Source: an uncultured Collinsella sp.
GTDB taxonomy: Bacteria; Actinomycetota; Coriobacteriia; Coriobacteriales; Coriobacteriaceae
Reading direction: 5' to 3'
Length of the DNA stretch: 58,007 nucleotides
Assembly (NCBI GenBank): GCA_900540985.1
Contig: UQIC01000012.1
Span: 1-58,007 of the forward strand
The notes beneath the pieces are model-generated. The model was not told the origin of the DNA, did not search any database, and worked only from the letters and a program-made list of their open reading frames with translations. Shown here one piece after another: positions 1-8,276 of the stretch (position 1 is the stretch's first letter; each line of letters begins with the position of its first letter). Both the position numbers and the translations under genes were made by a program.

Positions 1-37
1 GGCAAGGCATGACCAGAAGGTCTATGCCTTGCCTTTT
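1..37 (+). terminator. Rho-independent terminator of an upstream gene
   Basis: A 10-bp perfect stem (GGCAAGGCAT at 1-10 with ATGCCTTGCC at 24-33) is followed by TTTTT. It presumably ends a gene to the left of the window. Positions 38-259 hold no gene that I can support; a TTGACA occurs near 103 but without a convincing -10 partner. Confidence 0.8.
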
Positions 38-259
38 TCATGCCAACTTGTTCGCCCTGGACGTCGCTCGCTGTCCGTCCTCTACCTGCGGCGTTGACTT
101 GGTTGACATTTAGAACATCGATGTAGTCATTGGGGACGTTCTTAAACAACTACCCAACGGCTATTGCGCGCATGGCTCGCATGACAGTTGTCTCTTTTAT
201 GTTTCCTTTAGCCGTCGCTGTCTAGGATGGGGGTTAGTCGATAGGAAGGGAGCACTGGG

Positions 260-1828
260 ATGGACGACGCGAGCGAGCGCGCAATCGAAGAGGACATGCT
301 CGATCAGTTCAACTACTTTGATGATGAGGACGAGGAGCTGATCGACCGTCGCGAGCCAGCGCCGCTTGATTCCTTTGATCTGGTCGATGAAGAGCCCGAC
401 GAGGACGAGGGCGAATCGGCGGAGCCCTCACAGCCTTCGCGCCTTGACTCGCTGCTTTCGAGAGCCCCCATGCACCACGGTGTCCGTGCCGGCGCGCTCC
501 ATATGAAAACTGACTGGCACCAGATCGTGACGGCAGGCGATGAACTTGCCGTCGATGCGCCGCTCACCGATAAATCATCCATCATCTGCCGCACCGGTAT
601 GCTTATGCTCGCGAGCGGAACGGGTGCCTGGCGTGTTCGCGATACCATGAACCGTGTCGCCGCCGTACTCGGTGTGACCATCCACGTTGACCTGAGTCTC
701 CTGTCGTTTGAGTGCACCTGCATCGAAGATGGCCACTGCTTTAACGAGGTCGTCAGTCTGCCGACAACCGGCGTCAATACCCATCGCATTTGGATGATGG
801 AGAGTTTCCTCAAGGAAATCGAGACTTATGGTCGTCGCTTCACGGTGCACGAATACCACGAGATGCTCAAGACCGTTGAGAGTTCAAAGCCCGACTACTC
901 TCCCTGGCAACAGGGTCTTGCGGCAGCTTGTGCTTGCGGCGCCTTCGTCTTTTTGCTCGGCGGCGGCCCTATCGAGATGGCCTGCGCATTCGTAGGCGCT
1001 GGTGTCGGTAACTTTGCTCGCTCCCATATTCTCAAGCAAGGCCTTGGTCAGTTCAGCGCGCTGACGACCGGCGTTGCGCTCGCTTGCGTTTCGTATCTGC
1101 TGGCATTGCTCGGCCTTGGCCAGGTCATACCGGGGGCAATGTCGCACCAAGAAGGCTATATCGGCGCCATGCTCTTTGTGATTCCCGGCTTTCCGCTCAT
1201 TACGGCAGGCCTCGACATCGCTAAGCTCGACATGCGAAGCGGTATCGAGCGCCTTTCATATGCCGTATCGATTATTGTGATGGCGACCCTCGTAGGTTGG
1301 ATGGTTGCCGAGTGTGTTGGCCTAGCGCCGGACGACTTTGCCCCACTGGGCCTTTCGCCGCTTGCCCTTACGCTCCTGCGCGTGGTGATGAGCTTCGTTG
1401 GCGTATTCGGCTTCTCGGTGATGTTCAACAGCCCGGTAAAGATGGCCGCGGCAGCTGGGCTGATCGGCGCCGTGTCCAATACCCTGCGTCTGACCCTTGT
1501 CGATGCGCCGACGATGATTCCCTTCCTGGGCCTCAGCACGGGAATGCCTCCCGAGGCAGCAGCGTTTATCGGCGCGCTGGTATCGGGGCTGCTCGCAAGC
1601 TTGGCTGAAGTCAAGCTCACCTACCCGCGCATCGCCCTCACGGTGCCTTCGATTGTCATTATGGTGCCGGGATTGTATCTCTATCGCTCTATGTATTACA
1701 TGTGCACCTTCGACACGGTCAATATGCTCGGCTGGTTTGTGCGTGCAGTGCTCATCGTGGCGTTTCTGCCCGTTGGCTTGGGCGTGGCGAGAACCCTCAC
1801 CGACCCCCGCTGGCGCCACACCAGCTAA
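260..1828 (+). CDS. Threonine/serine exporter family (ThrE-like) membrane protein
   Basis: The 522-residue protein starts with an acidic, probably cytosolic extension of about 75 residues. A soluble ThrE-type (DUF1212) domain follows, with the typical stretch LASGTGAWRVRDTMNRVAAV near residue 115. The C-terminal half, from about residue 215, is a chain of hydrophobic helices matching the ThrE membrane portion, including the second DUF3815-like half. ThrE proteins export threonine and serine by proton exchange. The ATG follows AGGAAGGGAG at a good distance. Both ThrE halves are in one chain; other bacteria often split them. No partner gene is adjacent, and a hairpin element begins at the stop codon. 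The family is clear, the substrate is inferred. Confidence 0.82.
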   Translation: MDDASERAIEEDMLDQFNYFDDEDEELIDRREPAPLDSFDLVDEEPDEDEGESAEPSQPSRLDSLLSRAPMHHGVRAGALHMKTDWHQIVTAGDELAVDAPLTDKSSIICRTGMLMLASGTGAWRVRDTMNRVAAVLGVTIHVDLSLLSFECTCIEDGHCFNEVVSLPTTGVNTHRIWMMESFLKEIETYGRRFTVHEYHEMLKTVESSKPDYSPWQQGLAAACACGAFVFLLGGGPIEMACAFVGAGVGNFARSHILKQGLGQFSALTTGVALACVSYLLALLGLGQVIPGAMSHQEGYIGAMLFVIPGFPLITAGLDIAKLDMRSGIERLSYAVSIIVMATLVGWMVAECVGLAPDDFAPLGLSPLALTLLRVVMSFVGVFGFSVMFNSPVKMAAAAGLIGAVSNTLRLTLVDAPTMIPFLGLSTGMPPEAAAFIGALVSGLLASLAEVKLTYPRIALTVPSIVIMVPGLYLYRSMYYMCTFDTVNMLGWFVRAVLIVAFLPVGLGVARTLTDPRWRHTS

Positions 1829-1861
1829 TTGGTGCAAGGGGGACATGTTACTTTGCACCAA
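1829..1861 (+). repeat. Hairpin element E1, GGGGACA-core family
   Basis: TTGGTGCAA (1829-1837) pairs with TTGCACCAA (1853-1861) around the core GGGGGACATGTTAC. It begins at the base after the thrE-like TAA stop. Its core AAGGGGGACA relates it to elements at 27845, 30561, 33585 and 33641. There is no T-tract, so it is not a classical terminator. Confidence 0.6.
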
Positions 1862-1865
1862 ATGA

Positions 1866-1930
1866 GTTGCGGTGAAATAGGGACTGAATTGCTGCTTAAA
1901 GGGTCAAAACAGTCCGTATTCCACCGCAAC
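1866..1930 (+). repeat. Hairpin element with GTTGCGGTG-R-AATA arms, copy 1
   Basis: The 21-nt arms at 1866-1886 and 1910-1930 pair with two mismatches. The outer GTTGCGGTG and CACCGCAAC and the trailing ACTTAT also occur in the hairpins at 44950-45014 and 52409-52473, while the inner arm and loop differ. Confidence 0.65.
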
Positions 1931-2047
1931 TTATGGGGTCGGGGGATTATCGGTGCCCTGCATCTTCATAAACTCAACGCTTACGAAGCGCATGCGTTTC
2001 GTGCTAGGCTGGTTCCACCACATAAGTAGTCGCAGACGCGCGTACCA

Positions 2048-2097
2048 CGGGCGGGCGAGATGAAGTTCCAGCAGCTCCATCTTGCCCGCCCGTTTTT
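2048..2097 (+). terminator. Terminator or attenuator hairpin before the DUF2798-like gene
   Basis: The arms 2048-2062 and 2078-2092 form a 15-bp G+C-rich stem with one G-U pair, followed by TTTTT. It ends only about 45 bp before the start codon at 2142. Either it ends transcription from the thrE side with a promoter after it, or it is an attenuator in the leader of the next gene. I see no known riboswitch in front of it. Confidence 0.65.
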
Positions 2098-2141
2098 GTT
2101 GCGTGGCGCCGCGGCACAACACAGAGAGGAATCTGCCCTTT

Positions 2142-2690
2142 ATGCCTATCAACAAACGAGAGAGCCTGCTGTTCACCTTTATCATGTGCTTTTGCATGGT
2201 GCTCTGGATGAGCATCTACAACGTTGCCCTGCAGCACGGGGCCATCAACGGCGAGGTTGTTGCCGCTGCGTGGCTCGGCTTCCCCGTTGCCTACATTTTT
2301 GCCATGTGCTGCGACTGGTTCGTCGCCAGCCCGCTCGCCAAGGGTTTCGCCTTTAAGTACTTGGTCACGCCGGGCAAGAGCTCGCCACTTGCCATGACGC
2401 TCGCCGTCAGCTCCTGCATGGTCGTTCCCATGGTCATCATCATGTCGCTTTACGGCGCGTGCGAGGGTCTGACGCACATGCCCGGCGGCATCCTTGCGAA
2501 CCTGTATTCCGTGCCCGCGATCTGGATGATCAACATCCCGCATAATTTTGTGATGGCGCTGCCGTGGAACCTTTTGGTAGCCGGTCCGATTTCCCACTTC
2601 GTCTTCCGTCGCGCCTTCCCTGTGGGGACGGTTTTCGAGGAGGAGCATGCCGAGCTCTTGGAGCAGGCTATGGCTCCTGAGTGCGAGTAG
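2142..2690 (+). CDS. DUF2798-like small integral membrane protein
   Basis: The 182-residue product, read from the ATG behind AGAGAGGA, begins MPINKRESLLFTF and has about four hydrophobic segments. Two similar halves of two helices each can be seen (near residues 10-60 and 85-150), as in DUF2798 proteins, whose function is unknown. An upstream in-frame ATG at 2082 would start inside the terminator hairpin, so I reject it. The gene stands alone between two terminators. Confidence 0.6.
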   Translation: MPINKRESLLFTFIMCFCMVLWMSIYNVALQHGAINGEVVAAAWLGFPVAYIFAMCCDWFVASPLAKGFAFKYLVTPGKSSPLAMTLAVSSCMVVPMVIIMSLYGACEGLTHMPGGILANLYSVPAIWMINIPHNFVMALPWNLLVAGPISHFVFRRAFPVGTVFEEEHAELLEQAMAPECE

Positions 2691-2856
2691 CTCGCTTAGG
2701 GATCTGCTGAGCGCGGGCGACTTGCTTGGTTGGAGCCCTAAGCGTGGATAGCTCTCTCGGCGACATCGCGGGCGTGAGCGGTGCGCATGACCGGAGGCCC
2801 CGTGCTGCTCCGTTGCCCGACGTGCTAGCGCGCAGAACAATCTGTTGGTGCATTCG

Positions 2857-2888
2857 GCGGCTGCTGAAGCGTTTCGGCAGCCGCTTTT
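2857..2888 (+). terminator. Rho-independent terminator
   Basis: A 12-bp stem (GCGGCTGCTGAA at 2857-2868 with TTCGGCAGCCGC at 2873-2884, one G-U pair) has a four-base loop and is followed by TTTTT. It closes the DUF2798-like transcript. Confidence 0.85.
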
Positions 2889-2901
2889 TATACGGAGTTT
2901 A

Positions 2902-2922
2902 AATACAACAGTCTGTTGTATT
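2902..2922. promoter_or_regulatory. Perfect palindrome, probable operator for the TetR-family regulator
   Basis: AATACAACAG and CTGTTGTATT are perfect 10-bp arms around one central T. The site lies 50 bp upstream of the activase gene and just downstream of a terminator, in the promoter region. The distal gene of this transcription unit encodes a TetR-family protein, so autoregulation of the pair is the simplest reading. Length and symmetry fit TetR operators. Confidence 0.6.
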
Positions 2923-2971
2923 ACGTAGAGTGGTATATCTCTAGCAGGAAAAATGCGAGAGACGGAGCATT

Positions 2972-5900
2972 ATGGCGTTGCTAGTAGGACTGGACGTAGG
3001 GTCGACGACGACCAAAGTTTACGCGATGCACGAGGATATGACCGAGGCGTGGTGGGGATATCGCCGCCACGGGGCGTGTCAGACAGCGAGCGTGCGCGCC
3101 ATGCTCGGCGAGCTCGCCGAGCGCTTTCCCCATGAGTCGCTGCGCGTTGCGGTGACCGGCTCGGGTGCGCGCGATATCGCGACCGCGCTGGGCGCCTCGT
3201 ACGTTCAGGAGGTGGTCGCCAACGCGCTCGCGATCAGCAGGTTCTATCCGCAGACGCGCTGCGCCATCGAGCTGGGCGGCCAAGACGCCAAGATGATCTT
3301 CTTCCGCACCAACGATAAGGGAGACATCGAGGTTGCCGACATGCGCATGAACGGCTCGTGCGCAGGCGGTACCGGTGCATTTATCGACGAGATGGCAAAG
3401 CTCATGGGGGTCGGCACCGAATCGGGCGAGTTCGAGCAGCTCGCAAGCCGGGGAACGACCGTCCACGAGGTCTCGGGCCGCTGCGGCGTGTACGCAAAGA
3501 CCGATATCCAGCCGCTGCTCAACGAGGGCATTCCTACCACCGACCTGGCGCTTTCGGCGCTTCACGCGGTCGCCCGCCAAACGATCGGCGGTCTGGCCCA
3601 GGGTATCGACATCGAGCCGCCGGTAATCTTCGAGGGCGGTACGCTCGCCTACAACCCCACGCTGGTCCGCGTGTTCCGGGAGCAACTGAATCTATCGGAC
3701 GATCAGGTTATCGTCCCGCGCGATCCGCAGATCATGGTCGCGCGCGGTGCCGCCCTGTCGCTGACCGACATGTTCGCATCGTCCCAACCGATCGACCTTC
3801 CCGACGCTTTTGTCCGGCTGGATAAGCTCGAGACGGTCGCGCCCGCAAGCGGGGAGGGACGTCTTGCCCAGCCCTTTTTTGTCACACCTGCCGAGCAGGC
3901 GGATTTTACGGCACGCCATGGCAAAGAGACGCCGGCAAAGGGTCCGGATGCGTATGCGCCCGGAGAGACGGTGCGTGTGGCGCTCGGTATCGATTCGGGG
4001 AGCACGACGACCAAGTTCGCCCTGGTCGATGAGGTGGGTGAGCTTGTCGATTCGTTCTACGCGTCTAATAACGGCAGACCGCTCGACGTCGCCCAACAGG
4101 GTCTTGTCAGCTTGAAGAACCGCTGGGAGACAGCGGGAGTCACGCTTGCGATCGATGCCGTGGGCACCACGGGATACGGCGAGGAGCTTTTCGCGCGCGC
4201 GTTCCACGCCGACTACCATACGGTCGAGACGGTCGCGCACGCCCGCGCCGCGTGCGCATGCGTTCCCGATGCGACCTTCGTGCTCGACATCGGCGGACAG
4301 GATATGAAGGCCATCTGGCTCAACCACGGCGTGCTGACCGATATCGTCGTCAACGAGGCGTGCTCTGCGGGCTGCGGCTCGTTTCTCGAGGGTTTTGCCA
4401 AAAACCTTGGAATAGCCGTTGAGGATATCGCGACCGAGGCATTTTCGTCCAAAGCCCCCGCCGTTCTCGGCAGCCGCTGCACGGTGTTCATGAACAGCAG
4501 CGTCGTTTCCGAGCAGCGGCGCGGTAAGGGTCCGGGCGACATTATGGCCGGTCTCTGCCGTTCGATTATCGAGAACGTGTTCACCAAGGTCATTCGCGTT
4601 TCAAATCTCAACCGTCTGGGCGACAAAGTCGTCGTCCAGGGCGGCACGTTCCGAAACGACGCGGTGCTGCGCGCATTCGAGCAGTATCTGGGCAAACCCG
4701 TCACGCGTGCGCCCCACCCGGGGCTGATGGGCGCTATCGGTATCGCCCTGCTCGCGCGCGAGGAATGCCGCAAGGGCGACGCCGGCACGTCGTTTATCGG
4801 GCTCGATGCCGTGGAGCGCTTCGAGCATCGCGAGTTCGGCGGCGTTACCTGCCGTCGGTGCAACAACCGCTGCCAGCGCGCGGTCGTGGCATTTGGCGAC
4901 GGCTCGCTTTACGTCACGGGCAATCGCTGCCCGCGCGGCGGCGCCATCTCATGGGATGAGCTCGTGCGCGAGGTTCCCGCGGCGGAGGAGCTGCGTCCGC
5001 AGGGTGCTTGCGAGGCACAGGCACCCGGCACGGGGCGCGACCGGACCGCGGCTGCCCCCAATCTCTTTGTCGACCGCGAGAAGCTGCTGTTCGAGTCGTG
5101 CCCCACGGTTCCCGTCTGCGGGGGGCGCGATGTCACGATCGGCATTCCCCGTGTGCTCGAGTTCTGGGACACCATGCCGTTCTGGTCGACGTTCTTCAGC
5201 ACGCTCGGCTTTAAGGTGCGCGTCTCGGGACGCAGCACCAAGGCGATGTACGAGCGCGGTCTGGCGCACGTCACATCCGACACCGTGTGCTTCCCGGCCA
5301 AGCTCGTCCACGGGCACATCCGCAATCTCGTCGACGCCGGCGTCGACCGCATCTTCATGCCCATCATCACGACGGTGCCCACCGAAAACACCGCCTCTAC
5401 CAGCGAGTGGATGTGCGCCGTCGTAAAGGGATACCCCTACGTGATGCGCAATTCCGATAACCCGGAGGAGCGTTTCGGCGTTCCGTTCGATACGCCGCTG
5501 TTCCACTGGTACGACGAGGGCGACCGAAACCGCCAGCTCAAGGCGTGGTGCAAGGAGACCTTCGATATCGATGCCGACCTGGTTGCCAAGGCGACCGAGC
5601 AGGCGGACCGCGCGCAGCAGACGTTTGAGAACCAGCTGCAGCTGCGCGGCAGGCAGGTGCTCGAGAACGTGCGCGAGGACGGCGGCTACGCGGTGGTGAT
5701 CGCTTCGCGCCCGTACCACAACGACCCGCTGGTCAACCACGGGCTGCCCAAGCTCTTCTCTGAGCGCGGTATCCCCGTGCTGACGCCCGATGCGGTGCCG
5801 GGGGTCTGCAACGTCGATCTTTCCAACAGCCGCATCGACATCGTGAACAACTACCATGCGCGCATGCTGTCGTGCGCGGTCATCGTCGCATCGACGCCCG

Positions 5901-7411
5901 AGCTCGAGCTCGTGCAGATGGGCAGCTTCGGCTGCGGCCACGATGCGTATCTCACCGACGAGATCGCGCGCATGATGGGCGAGATGGGCTCCAAGGTTCC
6001 GATGATGATCAAGCTCGATGAGAGCGACGTCGCCGGTCCCATGGGCATTCGCGTGCGTTCGTTTATCGAGTCGGTCAACCGTCGTCGCGCGGAGGAGCGT
6101 GCCGAGGGCGCCCGGGTGCACGCGGTCCATCCGCTCGACGACCCGTATAAGGTCAAGTACACCAAGCGCGACCGGCACGACAAGATCGCGCTGGTCCCCA
6201 ACACCTCCCATGCGTTCTGCAGGCTCATGACCGCGGCGATGCGCAATCAGGGCGTGCGCGCCGAGGCCCTTGATATCGGGCGCGAGGATGCCATCCGCCT
6301 GGGCAAACGCTATGTGCACAACGACATCTGCTTCCCCGCGCAAATCGTGATCGGCGAGGCGCTCGCGGCACTCGAGAGCGGTAAGTACGACCCGCACGAC
6401 GTCGCCGTGGTGACTGGCAAGTATATCGGCGACTGCCGCCTGACGCACTACATGCCCCTGCTGCGCCGCGCGCTCGACGACGCGGGATACGACTATGTCC
6501 CGGTGCTCACCAACGACGACGTCGATGCCCACAATGCGCATCCGGGCTTCAAGCTCGGCCTTGGCCCGAGCATCCAGATCGCCTACGGTCTTCCCATGAT
6601 CGATGCCCTCGAGGCCATGCTTAGGCGCATCCGTCCCTACGAGCTCGAGAAGGGCGCGGCGGACGCTGCGTTCGACCGCGCGCTCGATGAGGTTATCGAG
6701 GGCATGGAGCGCTCCGGGCTGAGAGGCCAGGCGACGGGCTTCAAACGCGCGCTTGCGATCATGGACGCCGTTCCGTACGACCGCTCGAACCCGCATCCGA
6801 CCGTTCTCATCGTGGGCGAGTACCTGCTCAATTTCCATCTCGGCGCCAACCACGAGATCGAGCGCTACCTCGAGGACAACGGGCTCGAGGTCATCGAGGC
6901 GCGCATGACCGACGTGATCCGCAAGACCTATTTCTACAAGCATGCGCAGTCGCGCGAGTTCCACGTCGACCTGTCGCTGCCCGAAAAGGCCTGGTACGCC
7001 ACGGCGGACAACCTGTTCGAGCTCGCGCACGACCGTTGCGACCGCCTGGGCGCGGCGAGCCCGCTCTACGAGCCGCCGACGCGCATGCCCGAGCTCGTGC
7101 GCGCGAGCGATAAGATCCTGCACCATACGTTCGATGCGGGCGAGGGCGTGCTGATTCCGGCGGAGATCCTCGAGCACGCCAAGCGCGGCTGCCGCAACTT
7201 CGTGATCCTGCAGCCGTTCGGGTGTCTGCCCAACCATGTCGTGGGGCGCGGGCTCATCCATGCGCTCAAGGAGCAGTATCCCACGGCGCAGTTCCTGCCG
7301 CTCGACTACGATCCCGACGTGAGCTTCGCCAACGTGGAGAACCGTCTTCAGATGCTCATCATGAACGCCAAGGCGCAGGGGTGCGGTGAGGCGCATGGCG
7401 AGACCGCGTAA
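2972..7411 (+). CDS. Giant acyl-CoA dehydratase activase-related protein (two ASKHA ATPase domains)
   Basis: This 1479-residue protein has two BadF/BadG/HgdC-type ATPase domains. One starts LVGLDVGSTTTKVYA at the N-terminus, the other LGIDSGSTTTKFALVDE near residue 335. Each has the Cys loop that in HgdC holds a bridging 4Fe-4S cluster: GSCAGGTGAF near residue 129 and ACSAGCGSFLEG near 463. A cysteine motif (CRRCNNRC) follows near 628. The remaining 800 residues resemble the DUF2229 and HgdB-like dehydratase parts found in such fusions. HgdC-type activases use ATP to drive an electron into 2-hydroxyacyl-CoA dehydratases. The true substrate is unknown, and no separate dehydratase subunits lie nearby. 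The GGAG before ATG 2972 fits. Confidence 0.85.
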   Translation: MALLVGLDVGSTTTKVYAMHEDMTEAWWGYRRHGACQTASVRAMLGELAERFPHESLRVAVTGSGARDIATALGASYVQEVVANALAISRFYPQTRCAIELGGQDAKMIFFRTNDKGDIEVADMRMNGSCAGGTGAFIDEMAKLMGVGTESGEFEQLASRGTTVHEVSGRCGVYAKTDIQPLLNEGIPTTDLALSALHAVARQTIGGLAQGIDIEPPVIFEGGTLAYNPTLVRVFREQLNLSDDQVIVPRDPQIMVARGAALSLTDMFASSQPIDLPDAFVRLDKLETVAPASGEGRLAQPFFVTPAEQADFTARHGKETPAKGPDAYAPGETVRVALGIDSGSTTTKFALVDEVGELVDSFYASNNGRPLDVAQQGLVSLKNRWETAGVTLAIDAVGTTGYGEELFARAFHADYHTVETVAHARAACACVPDATFVLDIGGQDMKAIWLNHGVLTDIVVNEACSAGCGSFLEGFAKNLGIAVEDIATEAFSSKAPAVLGSRCTVFMNSSVVSEQRRGKGPGDIMAGLCRSIIENVFTKVIRVSNLNRLGDKVVVQGGTFRNDAVLRAFEQYLGKPVTRAPHPGLMGAIGIALLAREECRKGDAGTSFIGLDAVERFEHREFGGVTCRRCNNRCQRAVVAFGDGSLYVTGNRCPRGGAISWDELVREVPAAEELRPQGACEAQAPGTGRDRTAAAPNLFVDREKLLFESCPTVPVCGGRDVTIGIPRVLEFWDTMPFWSTFFSTLGFKVRVSGRSTKAMYERGLAHVTSDTVCFPAKLVHGHIRNLVDAGVDRIFMPIITTVPTENTASTSEWMCAVVKGYPYVMRNSDNPEERFGVPFDTPLFHWYDEGDRNRQLKAWCKETFDIDADLVAKATEQADRAQQTFENQLQLRGRQVLENVREDGGYAVVIASRPYHNDPLVNHGLPKLFSERGIPVLTPDAVPGVCNVDLSNSRIDIVNNYHARMLSCAVIVASTPELELVQMGSFGCGHDAYLTDEIARMMGEMGSKVPMMIKLDESDVAGPMGIRVRSFIESVNRRRAEERAEGARVHAVHPLDDPYKVKYTKRDRHDKIALVPNTSHAFCRLMTAAMRNQGVRAEALDIGREDAIRLGKRYVHNDICFPAQIVIGEALAALESGKYDPHDVAVVTGKYIGDCRLTHYMPLLRRALDDAGYDYVPVLTNDDVDAHNAHPGFKLGLGPSIQIAYGLPMIDALEAMLRRIRPYELEKGAADAAFDRALDEVIEGMERSGLRGQATGFKRALAIMDAVPYDRSNPHPTVLIVGEYLLNFHLGANHEIERYLEDNGLEVIEARMTDVIRKTYFYKHAQSREFHVDLSLPEKAWYATADNLFELAHDRCDRLGAASPLYEPPTRMPELVRASDKILHHTFDAGEGVLIPAEILEHAKRGCRNFVILQPFGCLPNHVVGRGLIHALKEQYPTAQFLPLDYDPDVSFANVENRLQMLIMNAKAQGCGEAHGETA

Positions 7412-8084
7412 GGACGCCGATGCGCCCGATGCACGCACCCGTATCATCGAGGCGTTTTGGGAGCTCATCGAGAACAACAGCATCTTCGAGCTGTCGGTTG
7501 GCGAGGTGACCCGCGCCGCCCAGTGCAATCGCGGAACGTTTTACTACTATTTTCACGATTTCGATGAACTCGTCGCCATCGCCATAGCCCAGCTGCTGCA
7601 GGATAACGAGCTCATCACCGATGCCCTCTGGCATTTTTCGAGCGAGGGCGACCTTTCGGCGTTCGACCGGCGCGACGTCCGCTGCCTGCTGCGGCGCATC
7701 GTCATCACCATGAGGGCGGGTGCCGCCGAGCAGGTCGTGCAGGGCATCCATACGATCATCATCGACCGCGTGAGAGAGATCGTCCACCCCGACGGAGAAG
7801 AGCTCAAGGCAGATTCGAGCTTTGCGGTGGGCTTTCTGGTCTCGGGCATCATGGGCTTTGTGATGGCGGTCGGCTTTGCCCGGGAGGGCGGCGAGGAGAT
7901 AGACCTCGAGCAGCTGGGGGACAGCGCGTGCGCGTACCTGAGGGCGGTCGCCATGCAGACGGTGGAAACGGTCGCGCAAGTCGAGGGCGTCGATACATCC
8001 GAGCTGCTCGAACGCGTCTCCAAGGAGGCCGATGCCTATCGCGCATCGCGTGCGACGAGTCCCGACGTGGTGAAAGACGCCTAG
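7395..8084 (+). CDS. TetR/AcrR-family transcriptional regulator
   Basis: The protein of about 229 residues has a TetR N-terminal HTH: residues 10-60 read RTRIIEAFWELIENNS, then VGEVTRAAQCNRGTFYYYFHDF, the classic recognition-helix pattern. The C-terminal ligand domain is divergent. ATG 7395 lies inside the last codons of the activase gene (17-bp overlap), so the two are co-transcribed and probably coupled; a GTG at 7386 is an alternative start. It probably represses the pair through the palindrome at 2902-2922 and senses a metabolite linked to the activase pathway (inference). Confidence 0.85.
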   Translation: MARPRKDADAPDARTRIIEAFWELIENNSIFELSVGEVTRAAQCNRGTFYYYFHDFDELVAIAIAQLLQDNELITDALWHFSSEGDLSAFDRRDVRCLLRRIVITMRAGAAEQVVQGIHTIIIDRVREIVHPDGEELKADSSFAVGFLVSGIMGFVMAVGFAREGGEEIDLEQLGDSACAYLRAVAMQTVETVAQVEGVDTSELLERVSKEADAYRASRATSPDVVKDA

Positions 8085-8109
8085 GGTTTCTCTTGCGGGG
8101 CGCCTGTCG

Positions 8110-8137
8110 CGCATCGCGCGGTGAGTCCCGCGATGCG
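8110..8137 (+). other. Hairpin after the TetR gene
   Basis: CGCATCGCG (8110-8118) pairs perfectly with CGCGATGCG (8129-8137). There is no T-tract, so any terminator role is uncertain. Confidence 0.4.
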
Positions 8138-8216
8138 GTCATAACCTGCATTCATGTGAGCCGGGTTTATAGATATTCCTCCAGCTGTTAACATAGACAA
8201 CCTGTGGGTAAAGAGA

Positions 8217-8250
8217 CAAAAGCGCCGCCGACGGGCGGGCGTTTTGATTT
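8217..8250 (+). terminator. Imperfect hairpin with T-rich tail before clpC
   Basis: CAAAA-(g)CGCC pairs with GGCG-TTTTG across a short G+C-rich loop, with bulges, followed by TTTTGATTT. It could end the TetR transcript or sit in the clpC leader. I see no CIRCE element or CtsR box between 8085 and 8276. Confidence 0.35.
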
Positions 8251-8276
8251 CGATGAACTCATGTAAGGAAACGAGC

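Noticed and set aside
4949..7528. An 859-codon frame antisense to the activase gene
   Set aside because: It mirrors a G+C-rich real gene and has a His/Arg/Val-biased composition with no domain pattern; a similar 795-codon frame opposite clpC is rejected for the same reason.
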